Assembly: GCA_030263555.1 (NCBI GenBank) | Contig: SZPE01000003.1 | Location: 1 to 64,000 of the forward strand | Direction of reading: 5' to 3' | DNA: 64,000 nucleotides | Origin: CFX2 sp014338005 | GTDB taxonomy: Bacteria > Chloroflexota > Anaerolineae > Aggregatilineales > Phototrophicaceae | Position numbers and translations under genes: made by a program | Part shown: positions 32,040-40,853 of the stretch, one piece after another | Numbering within the stretch: position 1 is the first letter of the stretch | Layout: every line of letters starts with the position of its first letter | Notes under the pieces: generated by a model | Database searches by the model: none | What the model saw: the letters and a program-made list of their open reading frames with translations, nothing else | Told to the model about the DNA's origin: nothing

Positions 32040-33503
32040 ATGCGAAAAACTTATCTCGCCATTGGGGCGGCCCTGGCCCTGATTCTGGTTGTTGTGGCGC
32101 TCGGCGTCCCCGGTTTGACGGGCAGCGCGCTGCCCACCGTCGAGGCGCAGGCGCCGGAAACCACCCGCGTCGAGCGGGTGACGTTCACCGACACCATTGA
32201 GGCCACCGGGACGATTGCGCCCAAACAGACCGGCTATCTGGCGTTTAAGATGTCCGGGACGGTTCAGGAAGTCCTGGTCGAAGTCGGCGACAGGGTAACA
32301 GCCGGCCAGGAACTGGCGCGGCTGGACACATCCGACCTGGAATACCAGATCATGCTGAAGGAAAAAGCCCTAGTCGTCCAGCAGGCCAGCTATGACAAGC
32401 TGGTGGCCGACCCGACCGACGCGGAAATCGCGCAGGCACGGGCGAATCTGGCGTCGGCGCAGTCTCAACTGCTGGCGGCGCAGAACAACCTGGATACCGC
32501 GCCGAACCAGGAGACGATCAGCTGTTCCAACCTGGACAGCCTGCGGCTGCAGCTGCAAGACGCGCAGACGGCCTATGACCAATACCTTAAGGATGGATAC
32601 GCCTGGGATGCCACCTTCCAGCCCGACCCGAACGCGGCGGTGAGCAGCGCGCTGCGCTCGGCGCAAAGCGCATATGACGTGGCAGCGGCGCAGTGTAAAG
32701 AGACGACGCCCCTCGCGCAGTACGAAATACAGCTTGCCGCCGCGCAGGCCGGCCTGGAGCAGGCGCAGGCATCCCTGGACAGCCTGCTCAGCGGCCCGAC
32801 GGCGGAAGAAATCGCTTCTGCCGAGGCGCAGCTCGAACAAACCCGCCTGGAACTGGAAAATACCCGCGACCAACTGAAAAACGCGGTGCTGACGGCCCCG
32901 TTTGATGGCGTCATCGCCGAGGTAGCGGTTGATGTCAACGATACCGTTTCGAGCGGCCTGACGGCGGTCACGCTGCTGGACACCAGCCAGTTTCATGTTG
33001 AAGTAGATGTGGATGAACTGGACATCGCCAACGTCAGCGTTGGCCTGCCGGCGACCATCGTCCCGGACGCGCTGGATGATGCCGTCCTCACCGGGGAAGT
33101 GGTGCGTATCGCGCCGTCCGGCATGACCTCCAACAATGTCGTCACGTATCCAGTGCGCGTAAATCTGGCCGATATTGGCGATCTGCCGGTTCGGGTGGGC
33201 ATGACGACGGCGGTTGAAATCAGCATCGAGGTGGCCGCCAACATTCTGGCCGTGCCGACCGGCGCGATTCAGCGCGAAGGCACGACCGAGTTTGTGGAGC
33301 TTTACAACGCCGACGGCAGCACGCAGCGTATTTCGATCACCAGCGGGCGCAGCAGCGACGGTTTGACCGAAATCAGCGGGGACATCAACGAGGGCGCGAC
33401 GGTAATCGTCCGGCAGCAGGCCGCCAATACCGACACGCAAAACAACCAGAACGCCAACCCTGGCGGGCCGGGCATTCCGGGCGGGTTCTTCTTTGGAGGG
33501 TAG
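32040..33503 (+). CDS. MacA/HlyD-like efflux adaptor (periplasmic/extracytoplasmic)
   Basis: 487 residues. The N-terminal anchor YLAIGAALALILVVVALGV is followed by the lipoyl half GYLAFKMSGTVQEVLVEVGD and a long coiled coil (about 105-280, with LQLQDAQTAYDQYLK). The second lipoyl half NAVLTAPFDGVIAEVAVDVND comes next, then beta-barrel domains ending in a Gly/Asn-rich tail. It links a MacB-type transporter to the cell surface. The long coiled coil contains a Cys pair region (ISCSN, AQCKE). ATG at 32040 has GGAG upstream. First gene of the operon, 4 nt before the ATPase gene. Confidence 0.9.
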   Translation: MRKTYLAIGAALALILVVVALGVPGLTGSALPTVEAQAPETTRVERVTFTDTIEATGTIAPKQTGYLAFKMSGTVQEVLVEVGDRVTAGQELARLDTSDLEYQIMLKEKALVVQQASYDKLVADPTDAEIAQARANLASAQSQLLAAQNNLDTAPNQETISCSNLDSLRLQLQDAQTAYDQYLKDGYAWDATFQPDPNAAVSSALRSAQSAYDVAAAQCKETTPLAQYEIQLAAAQAGLEQAQASLDSLLSGPTAEEIASAEAQLEQTRLELENTRDQLKNAVLTAPFDGVIAEVAVDVNDTVSSGLTAVTLLDTSQFHVEVDVDELDIANVSVGLPATIVPDALDDAVLTGEVVRIAPSGMTSNNVVTYPVRVNLADIGDLPVRVGMTTAVEISIEVAANILAVPTGAIQREGTTEFVELYNADGSTQRISITSGRSSDGLTEISGDINEGATVIVRQQAANTDTQNNQNANPGGPGIPGGFFFGG

Positions 33504-33507
33504 CCGG

Positions 33508-34239
33508 ATGATGGTTGCAGAAAAGACCACCGTATTTGAACCTGAACAGCCGCCGGTGATCGAAACCCACGACCTGCACAAGATTTATACGATGGGTGAT
33601 GAAAAAATTCATGCCCTGGCCGGGGTTTCCATGTGCATTAACCGGGGCGAGATGGTCGCCATCATGGGGTCATCCGGCTGTGGCAAAAGCACGCTCATGT
33701 CCATCCTGGGCGCGCTGGACAAACCGACCAGCGGCATTTACAAGCTGGACGGCGTGGAGATCAGCGAAATGAGCGACGACCGGCTGTCCGACATTCGGAA
33801 CAACCGCATCGGCTTCGTATTCCAGAAGTTTAACCTGCTGGCCCGCAGCAGCGCGCTGGAAAACGTGGCGCTGCCGCTGGTGTATGCAGGGATGCCGGCC
33901 AAAATGCGCCGCGAGCGCGCCGAGTGGGCGATGGAAGTGGTTGATCTGAAAACGCGCATGAAACACAAACCCAACGAGCTGTCCGGTGGGCAGCAGCAGC
34001 GGGTGGCGATTGCGCGCGCGCTGGTCAACCAGCCCTCGATCATCCTGGCCGATGAGCCGACCGGCAACCTGGACTCGCGCACCGGCGAGGACATCCTGCG
34101 GCTGTTCCAGGAACTACACCAGACACAGGGCATTACCCTGGTGATCGTCACGCACGCGGCAGAAGTGGCCGAACGCGCCGAGCGGATTATCTCGATGCGC
34201 GATGGAGTGATTATAGATGAAGCCGTTCACACACATTAA
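33508..34239 (+). CDS. MacB/LolD-type ABC transporter ATPase
   Basis: 243-residue ATPase of the MacB/LolD/FtsE group. Walker A GSSGCGKSTL (near 53-62), Q-loop QKFNLL, signature LSGGQQQRVAIARAL, Walker B IILADEPTGNLD, and the H-loop His in VIVTHAAE. MacB-type systems are mechanotransmitters that drive extracytoplasmic work or efflux rather than bulk membrane transport. The ATG at 33508 is preceded by GGAGGG overlapping the end of the adaptor gene. Its last 23 nt overlap the permease gene, implying translational coupling. Confidence 0.95.
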   Translation: MMVAEKTTVFEPEQPPVIETHDLHKIYTMGDEKIHALAGVSMCINRGEMVAIMGSSGCGKSTLMSILGALDKPTSGIYKLDGVEISEMSDDRLSDIRNNRIGFVFQKFNLLARSSALENVALPLVYAGMPAKMRRERAEWAMEVVDLKTRMKHKPNELSGGQQQRVAIARALVNQPSIILADEPTGNLDSRTGEDILRLFQELHQTQGITLVIVTHAAEVAERAERIISMRDGVIIDEAVHTH

Positions 34240-36136
34240 AAGGTTGACGCCCTACCTCAAGAATCTGGTCGTGGCGGCCTGCGCGGTCGTCATGCTGGCG
34301 GCCTATTTTTTAATGTCGCCCTGGGTGCAGTTCGGTATGGGTGGATTCGCGGTGGCGGGCGGTATGGCGAACCTGCCGGACGCTTCGGCCTCCGGCAGCC
34401 TGCCGTCAGGCTTCCAGCCGCCGCCGGGTTTCGAGGCTCCATCGGGTTTCCAGGCACCGGCGGGTTTCGAGGTCCCGTCCAGGGCTGCGGCCTCTGCCAA
34501 TGAGCAGTCGGCGCCGGCGGGCGATACTGCCGGCCAGCGTCAGGGGTTTGCGCGCGCGCAGGCCGGCGGTTTGCCCGGCACGACCGGAAATATCCTCGTC
34601 CCGGCGGCGGCGGTGGTGGCGCTGGCCGGCGCGGCTGGCAGCGCCTTCAGGCCGCGTTTTAACCGGCTGGCGACCATCCTGGCGGCGCTGGCCGGGCTGG
34701 CGGCGCTGGCCTACTATGTCCTCTTTTTCGTGCAGGATGCGTCCCTCCCGATTGATCTGACCAGCCTGGTCACGCCCGGATTCTGGATCGCGCTGGTCGC
34801 CAGCCTGGGGCTGGTGATTCAGGTCGCCATTCCACGCGCCCGCGAACGCAGCCATCATGATGAAAAAGCGGCGGCGCTGGTTAAACCCGTTCGGCGCGGC
34901 GGCCTGAGTATTCGCCAGAATCTCACCGTTTCGATTGATGCCCTGCTGGCGAACAAACTGCGTTCCACCCTCACCATGCTGGGCATCGTCATCGGCGTGG
35001 CGTCGGTGGTTTCGCTGACATCGGTCGGCCAGGGCGCGCAGAACACGGTCGCCGAACGATTGGGTGAAACGGGTTTGAACCTGCTGACGATCATGAGCGG
35101 CGGGGGCTTGCAGCGCGGCGTCCCCGGCCCTGGGCAGCGCCCCAACCTGACCTACGAAGACGCCCAGGCCATTGAGCAGCAGGTCAGCGGGCTGATCGCG
35201 GTGCTGCCGCAGTTCAGCAGCAGCCTGACAGTGCGTACCGACCAGGCCAGCTACACAGCCAGCATCCTGGGGACGACCGAGAAATATCTTGAGGCTAGCA
35301 ATCTGGCGGTCGAGATTGGGCGGTTTTTCAGTGAGGACGAGTACGACGGCAAAAAACGGGTGGCCGTCCTGGGGTATGATGCCGCCGAGGAACTGTTTGG
35401 CGGCCTGAACCCAATCGGGCGCGAAGTCCGCATTGGCCGCACCAGGTTCGAGGTCGTCGGCGTGCTGCAAGAACAGGACGCGCTAGGCGGCAGCGACCCG
35501 AATCTGCAACTTTTTGTGCCGCTGACGACCGGCTACCGCTATCTGTTTGAGGCGCGCGTGCCAGGCAGCACCAAAACTCAGGTCAACCAGATCGTCGTGG
35601 CCGTCGCCGACCCGGAACAGGTGAACGCCGCCAGCACCCAGATCGAAGCTGTGCTGCGCGAGCAGCATAAGCTGGGCGAGGACGCAGACAACGACTTTAA
35701 CATCATGAACCGCCAGACCTTGCTGGAGACGGCCAGCAATGTATCCAGCATCATGACGCTGCTGCTGGGCGCTATCGCCAGCATCTCGCTGCTGGTCGGC
35801 GGCATCGGCATCATGAATATCACGCTGGTATCGGTCACGGAGCGGACGAAAGAGATCGGGCTGCGGAAAGCCGTCGGCGCGCGCCGGGCGCACATTCTAC
35901 AGCAGTTTTTGTTCGAGACGGTCACGCTCAGCGGCATCGGCGGCATAATCGGCACGCTGCTGGGCATGGCAATCGCCGCGCTGGTGGACAACAGCGGCCT
36001 GATTAATACCGCCGTCACCCCGGAATCGGTAGCTATCGGGTTGGGGTTTTCAATTCTGGTCGGCATGTTCTTCGGGGTTTACCCGGCAAGACAGGCCGCC
36101 GCGCTTCAACCAATCGAAGCCTTACGCTACGAATAA
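34217..36136 (+). CDS. MacB-like permease with extra N-terminal membrane domain
   Basis: 639 residues. The standard MacB/FtsX part starts near 235 (RQNLTVSIDALLANKLRST, LGIVIGVASVV). An extracytoplasmic MacB_PCD domain (about 265-500) follows, and three C-terminal helices with VTERTKEIGLRKAVGARR. Unusual is the first 230 residues: helices at about 15-34, 125-145, 150-172 and 187-205, interrupted by a low-complexity linker with four P-x-G-F-[QE]-x-P units (63-88). The extra segment is in frame, with no sign of a sequencing break. The extension may bind a partner or sense the membrane. Confidence 0.88.
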   Translation: MKPFTHIKRLTPYLKNLVVAACAVVMLAAYFLMSPWVQFGMGGFAVAGGMANLPDASASGSLPSGFQPPPGFEAPSGFQAPAGFEVPSRAAASANEQSAPAGDTAGQRQGFARAQAGGLPGTTGNILVPAAAVVALAGAAGSAFRPRFNRLATILAALAGLAALAYYVLFFVQDASLPIDLTSLVTPGFWIALVASLGLVIQVAIPRARERSHHDEKAAALVKPVRRGGLSIRQNLTVSIDALLANKLRSTLTMLGIVIGVASVVSLTSVGQGAQNTVAERLGETGLNLLTIMSGGGLQRGVPGPGQRPNLTYEDAQAIEQQVSGLIAVLPQFSSSLTVRTDQASYTASILGTTEKYLEASNLAVEIGRFFSEDEYDGKKRVAVLGYDAAEELFGGLNPIGREVRIGRTRFEVVGVLQEQDALGGSDPNLQLFVPLTTGYRYLFEARVPGSTKTQVNQIVVAVADPEQVNAASTQIEAVLREQHKLGEDADNDFNIMNRQTLLETASNVSSIMTLLLGAIASISLLVGGIGIMNITLVSVTERTKEIGLRKAVGARRAHILQQFLFETVTLSGIGGIIGTLLGMAIAALVDNSGLINTAVTPESVAIGLGFSILVGMFFGVYPARQAAALQPIEALRYE

Positions 36137-36153
36137 ACACACGGAGGATAAAC

Positions 36154-38430
36154 GTGAACGCATTTAAATACACATTCGGGCTGGCCGCCGTCCTGCTGGC
36201 CCTGCTGGTGATCGTCCCGGCGGCGGCGCAGAGCAATTTTGAAACACTGACCATCGGTTTTATCGGCGCGGCAGACGGGCAGGCCGCCGACTTCGACCGG
36301 CAGCTTTACCAGGCTGCCGCCTTGGCCGCCGAACAGATCAACGCCGGCGACGACGATGATGACGCCGGCGTGCGCGGCCCCAAAAGCGCCCGCTACCAAC
36401 TGGAAGTGGTCTACTACGAAGCGAACACCGCCGCCGAAGCCCTGGACGCTTATAACACGGCGGTAGGCGACGGCGCGGTAGCGGTGGTCGGGCCGCACCA
36501 CAGCCAATGGCTGACTACCATCACCGACGATGGCACGCCCGACGTGGCGATTATCACCGGCCTGCCAGATGCTCAAAAAAGCAGCCGTGTATTCCGCGCC
36601 GCCGCCGACTACACCGCCTGGGCGGAAGCCGCCGCCGATTACCTGGAAAACGCGCGCGCCTTCACGCGGATCGCCATCGTCGCGTCGGATGCCGGCGCGG
36701 CCTCGACCGCCGTTAAAACCTTCAGAAAAGCGGTGGACGACGACCTGCTGGTGGCCGACCTGATGAACGCCGCCAACGAGTCGTACTTTGACGATGATGC
36801 GCGCGCCATCCGCGATGCCAAAGCCGAGGCGGTTTTTACCTGGATGCTGGACTCGCAGACCACTGAACTGCTGGCGGCTTTGGAGCGTGTGGGCTGGAAC
36901 GGTGTCGTGCTGGCCGCCGGCGTGAACCAGGATTTTGTGGACGCGGCGGACTCGGCGCTGCCGCAGTTGATGAAGGTGCTGGGTCTGGTGGGCTGGACTC
37001 CGGCGGCGTATGACGCGGCCAGCCAGTCGTTCGTCCTGGATTACGAGACGCGGTGGGACGAAACCCCGCCGGAAGCGGCGGCGGCTTATTACGACGCGGT
37101 GTATATGATCGCGGCAGCGGTGAGCAAAGCCGGGAGCAGCCCTTCGTCGGTTGCCACGCGGCTGTCGAGCCTGAGCGATTTCACCGGCGTTCAGGGAGTT
37201 TATAACCGGGGCGTGACGGAATCGCTGCGAATCGTCCAGGTCGAGGCGGGCGGCCAGTTGGTCGAGGCGGCGCGTTACGATGAGGGAGAGTGCGCTACCT
37301 GCTCGGACGCACGCCGGGTAGATACGACCTCCAAATCGGCCAGCAAAAGCGCCATGTTTAATATCGGCCTCATTACAGCGGGCAGCGGCCCAGCCCAGAG
37401 CATCGGGGAAAACATCGAACAGGCCGTGCGCCTGGCCCTGCGCGAGATCAATAACGCGGGCGGTATCGTCCGCAGCAGCACCCGTTACACCCTGAACCTG
37501 AAGGTTTACAGCGCGACGACCGCCGATGAAGCGCAGGCGGCCTTCCAGCAGGCGGCTGCCGATGGCATGAACATCGTCATCGGGCCGGACGCCAATGCCC
37601 AGGTGCTGGCGGATTTAAACGCGGCATCAAACGCTGGCCTGGTGCAGATGGTTTCCGCCACCAGCTCGCAGATCGCGCTGACGGACGTGAACGATATGGT
37701 TTTCCAGCTTCGCGCCACCGATAATACGCTGGCGGCCACCGCCGCCGAATACCTGCTGAACGTGCGCGGCCTGGAACGGCTGGCTTTCGTCGCCGTGCAG
37801 ACCGACTATGGTCTGGACTCCGCCGACGTTTTTGCCGATGTGGTCAGCGCCTCCGACGACGGCGAACTGGCGCTGCGCCTGGAACACGCCGTTGGCGCGG
37901 GCGATTTTTCGCGCCTGGCGGAACAGATCGCCGACGTGCAGGCAGTGGCGGTGTGGTCTACCTCGTCGGCAGCTTCGGCGCTGCTGGCCGCGCTGGATGA
38001 ACTGGGTTGGGACGGCCTGTTCGTCTACGGTTATCTGACGCCGGATTTTGCCGCGCTGGCCGCCGAAACATCGGTCGAAGTGATCGGCCCGGTGGGCTGG
38101 TGGGCCGGCGGGCTGGACTGGGCCAGCCGGGATTTTGTCGCCCGCTTTAGCGAGCGGTACGACGACCAGCCCCTGCCGCAGAGTGCCGCTTACTACGACG
38201 CCGTTTACCTGATCGCCGCCGCGCTGGAAAAAGCCGGCCCATCGTCCAGCAGCATTCAAAGCTGGCTGACCAAATTGGACTCGTTCACCGGCGTTCAGGG
38301 GTCGTACCAACCCAAAACCTACAGCACGGGCGAACTGACCCGCGCCGTGATGATGCTGGAGGTCGGCAGCGAGGGCGTGTATGAAATCGCGCGGTACGAC
38401 AATATGACCTGTCTGGTCGGGTGCGAATAA
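36154..38430 (+). CDS. tandem periplasmic ligand-binding protein (two Peripla_BP_6 domains)
   Basis: 758 residues. A signal peptide (LAAVLLALLVIVPAAAQS) is followed by two complete type-I periplasmic-binding domains (about 28-385 and 398-750). Each starts with NIGLIT/TIGFIG-type strands plus AV.LALREINNAGG, and each ends with DSFTGVQGSY / SDFTGVQGVY and a Cys pair (CATC, CLVGC). These folds bind amino acids, amides or other small ligands in ABC importers, but no importer permease is nearby. Its place 17 nt after a MacB-like permease suggests a sensor or substrate-presenting subunit of that machine. GTG start after GGAGG. Confidence 0.85.
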   Translation: MNAFKYTFGLAAVLLALLVIVPAAAQSNFETLTIGFIGAADGQAADFDRQLYQAAALAAEQINAGDDDDDAGVRGPKSARYQLEVVYYEANTAAEALDAYNTAVGDGAVAVVGPHHSQWLTTITDDGTPDVAIITGLPDAQKSSRVFRAAADYTAWAEAAADYLENARAFTRIAIVASDAGAASTAVKTFRKAVDDDLLVADLMNAANESYFDDDARAIRDAKAEAVFTWMLDSQTTELLAALERVGWNGVVLAAGVNQDFVDAADSALPQLMKVLGLVGWTPAAYDAASQSFVLDYETRWDETPPEAAAAYYDAVYMIAAAVSKAGSSPSSVATRLSSLSDFTGVQGVYNRGVTESLRIVQVEAGGQLVEAARYDEGECATCSDARRVDTTSKSASKSAMFNIGLITAGSGPAQSIGENIEQAVRLALREINNAGGIVRSSTRYTLNLKVYSATTADEAQAAFQQAAADGMNIVIGPDANAQVLADLNAASNAGLVQMVSATSSQIALTDVNDMVFQLRATDNTLAATAAEYLLNVRGLERLAFVAVQTDYGLDSADVFADVVSASDDGELALRLEHAVGAGDFSRLAEQIADVQAVAVWSTSSAASALLAALDELGWDGLFVYGYLTPDFAALAAETSVEVIGPVGWWAGGLDWASRDFVARFSERYDDQPLPQSAAYYDAVYLIAAALEKAGPSSSSIQSWLTKLDSFTGVQGSYQPKTYSTGELTRAVMMLEVGSEGVYEIARYDNMTCLVGCE

Positions 38431-38455
38431 ACCGCTGTTTGTCAGACCGGCAGTT

Positions 38456-38489
38456 GGGGCGCGCCCTGGACATCATACAGGGCCGCCCC
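38456..38489 (+). terminator. large hairpin after the transporter operon
   Basis: GGGGCGCGCCCTG (38456-38468) pairs with CAGGGCCGCCCC (38478-38489), one bulged base, 9-nt loop. It is 26 nt after the stop of the ligand-binding protein gene. A short T-rich stretch (GTCTTTC) follows later, so it is a likely but atypical terminator. Confidence 0.55.
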
Positions 38490-38589
38490 TGGCTGTCTTT
38501 CGACCTTGAGTGCGCCGGCTTATGAGTAAATTCTGACCACAAAACCGGGTGTATGATGAAAAACAGATCGTATTGATGTGAGATAAAGC

Positions 38590-39318
38590 ATGGAAACCGA
38601 ACCTATAGCGAAAACCGGGGCGCGGCAGCGCATCCTGGTGGTAGATGACGATAAACAGATCGTGCGGGTGTTAAAAGCCTATCTGGAACAGGCCGGGTAT
38701 GAGGTGTTCGCCGCCTATGACGGCAGCACCGCCCTGCACGTTCTCAAACGTGAGCGCCCCGACCTGATGGTGCTGGACCTGATGCTGCCGGACCGGGACG
38801 GGCTAGACATCACCCGCATGGTGCGCGGCGAGTCCACCCTGGCGCGAGTGTATATTTTGATGCTGACGGCGCGGGTCGAGGATGCCGATAAGGTGGTCGG
38901 CCTGGAACTGGGCGCGGATGATTACGTGACCAAACCGTTCAGCCCGCGTGAGGTCGTGGCGCGGGTGCGTTCGGCGCTGCGGCGGATTCAACTGGACGCC
39001 GACACGCTGAATCATGAAATCCTGCGCTACAATCAACTGACGCTGGATGTCATTCGCCGCCGGGTGACGCTGGCCGACCGCGTGCTGGAACTGACGCCGA
39101 CGGAATTTAACGTGCTGCTGGAATTAATGCGCCATCCAGGCATTCCGATCACGCGCTTTGAACTGGCGCAGAAACACCCCGGCTACGATTACGAAAGCCT
39201 GGAGCGTTCGATAGACACGCACATTCGCAACCTGCGAAAAAAGATCGAGGCTGACCCCCGGAACCCGATTTACATCCAGACCGTTTATGGAGTTGGATAC
39301 CGGTTGGGCGACGAGTGA
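38590..39318 (+). CDS. OmpR/PhoB-family response regulator
   Basis: 242 residues: receiver domain (12-125) with D19/D20, phospho-acceptor D63 (LMVLDLMLPD), T/S switch in LMLTAR and Lys in DYVTKPFSP, then a winged-helix DNA-binding domain (about 145-240) ending IYIQTVYGVGYRLG. The recognition region RSIDTHIRNLRKKIE is typical. It overlaps the kinase gene by 4 nt. Its likely targets are the promoters carrying 11-bp direct repeats at 31864-31922 and 40729-40787, inferred from motif type and proximity. The region before it has TATGAT as a possible -10. Confidence 0.95.
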   Translation: METEPIAKTGARQRILVVDDDKQIVRVLKAYLEQAGYEVFAAYDGSTALHVLKRERPDLMVLDLMLPDRDGLDITRMVRGESTLARVYILMLTARVEDADKVVGLELGADDYVTKPFSPREVVARVRSALRRIQLDADTLNHEILRYNQLTLDVIRRRVTLADRVLELTPTEFNVLLELMRHPGIPITRFELAQKHPGYDYESLERSIDTHIRNLRKKIEADPRNPIYIQTVYGVGYRLGDE

Positions 39319-40742
39319 GCGGCCAGAGCGGGCGGCTCGATATTATGAAACTGATGAACCGACTATGGGTTCGTATGAGCCTGGCCTTCAGCCTGGCGGT
39401 AGCGATTAGCATGATCCTGGTCGCCATGACGGGACTCATCATCAACCGGCATGAACAGCTGGGCGATTTTTTCCTCGACCGCTACCAACTGCCCGGCACG
39501 TTCGTCGCGCAGTTGGTGGATTATTACCGACAGAATCGGAGTTGGGAAGGGGTAGATACCATCCTGGCCGTACAGGAGTCGGAACTGCCGCGCGTGCCGG
39601 GGCGCGGGCTGGGACTGATGCTGGCGGATGCAAACGGCAGAGTCGTTTACGGCACGGCGGGTAATACAGATGCGCCGCCCGGCCCGCAGGACAGCCCGAT
39701 GGCGATTATCTGGGGCGGGCAGGTCATCGGTTATATCCAGCTTAACCGCGTGGCGGTATCGCCGCCGCCGGACCCGCCCGCCGGCTTCCTCCAGCAGCAG
39801 ATCGGCAGCCTGGTGGTGATCGTGTCGGTGATCGGCGGCCTGACCAGCATCATCGCCGGCATCGTCGTCACCCGCTCGCTGACCGCCCCGCTGGGTCATC
39901 TGGCGCAGACGGCGCGCGAGTTCGGCGCGAAAAACATGGACAAACGCGCCAGCCTCAAAGGCAGCGCCGAAATCACCGAAGTGGCGAAAGCCTTTAACGA
40001 AATGGCCGACGCTTTGCAGAAAAACGAACAGCAGCGGCGCAATATGGTGGCCGACATCGCCCACGAACTGCGTACCCCGCTGGCCGTATTAAAGAGCAAC
40101 CTGGAGGCGCTCCAGGACGGGGTATTCCAGCTTACGGACGAAGAATTACAGGTGTTGGTGGATCAAACCGAACTGCTCGGCCATCTCGTCAGCGACCTGC
40201 ACGATCTGGCGCAGGCGGAAGCCCGGCAGCTTCACCTCGATACCGAGGTGATTGATTTTTCGAGCGTGGTTTCCAGGACGGCGGAGAAATTCGCGCCGTC
40301 GGCAAAAACGCACGCCATCGCGCTGCAAGTCCAACTGCTGCCCGACCCGCTCCTGGTCGAAGCCGACTGGAAACGGCTCGACCAGGTGATGAACAATTTG
40401 CTGACCAACGCCTTGCAGCATACGCCGCCCGGCGGCACGATTCAAATCTGGCAGCAGCGGGATGGCGAATGGGCGCGTTTGATGATTCAGGATACCGGCA
40501 GCGGCATCGCTCCCGAACATCTCCCCCACGTTTTTGAGCGGTTTTACCGGATAGACCCCTCGCGCAGCCGCGAAACCGGCGGGGCGGGCCTGGGGCTGGC
40601 TATCGTCAAGGCCATCGTCGAGATGCACAACGGCTGCGTGGAGGCCCACAGCGACGGCGTTCCTGGCAGTGGAACACGCATCACAGTATCGCTGCCGCTG
40701 GCGAAAAGTGCCGGCCAGCCGGCTCCTGTAACTTCCTCGTAA
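39315..40742 (+). CDS. sensor histidine kinase
   Basis: 475 residues from a GTG overlapping the regulator's stop; an ATG at 39345 is the alternative start. Transmembrane helices at about 22-43 and 163-187 enclose an extracytoplasmic sensor loop of about 120 residues with a Pro-rich end. HAMP follows (about 187-240), then HisKA with phospho-acceptor H250 in ADIAHELRTPLA. The HATPase domain has N-box NNLLTNALQHT, G1 DTGSGI, and G2 GGAGLGLAIVKAI. It partners the preceding regulator. The 3' end overlaps the first of the direct repeats that precede the SH3 gene. Confidence 0.95.
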   Translation: MSGQSGRLDIMKLMNRLWVRMSLAFSLAVAISMILVAMTGLIINRHEQLGDFFLDRYQLPGTFVAQLVDYYRQNRSWEGVDTILAVQESELPRVPGRGLGLMLADANGRVVYGTAGNTDAPPGPQDSPMAIIWGGQVIGYIQLNRVAVSPPPDPPAGFLQQQIGSLVVIVSVIGGLTSIIAGIVVTRSLTAPLGHLAQTAREFGAKNMDKRASLKGSAEITEVAKAFNEMADALQKNEQQRRNMVADIAHELRTPLAVLKSNLEALQDGVFQLTDEELQVLVDQTELLGHLVSDLHDLAQAEARQLHLDTEVIDFSSVVSRTAEKFAPSAKTHAIALQVQLLPDPLLVEADWKRLDQVMNNLLTNALQHTPPGGTIQIWQQRDGEWARLMIQDTGSGIAPEHLPHVFERFYRIDPSRSRETGGAGLGLAIVKAIVEMHNGCVEAHSDGVPGSGTRITVSLPLAKSAGQPAPVTSS

Positions 40743-40787
40743 CTTCAGCCATTTCTTGACAATTTCTTGAGAATAGCCGCCTACAGT
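40729..40787 (+). promoter_or_regulatory. 11-bp direct-repeat operator (Pho-box-like) of SH3 gene
   Basis: Four 11-bp units from 40729 to 40772: TAACTTCCTCG, TAACTTCAGCC, ATTTCTTGACA, ATTTCTTGAGA. TACAGT (40782-40787) follows after 9 nt as a -10. Register, AACTTCAGCC and TTGACAAT elements match the site at 31864-31922. The first two units overlap the kinase stop codon. Confidence 0.68.
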
Positions 40788-40853
40788 GGGGATGTAGGCG
40801 GCGAAACCGTTCGCCGCGTGTATCGTCTGAGCAAAGCAGAAAGGTCGAAGTTT

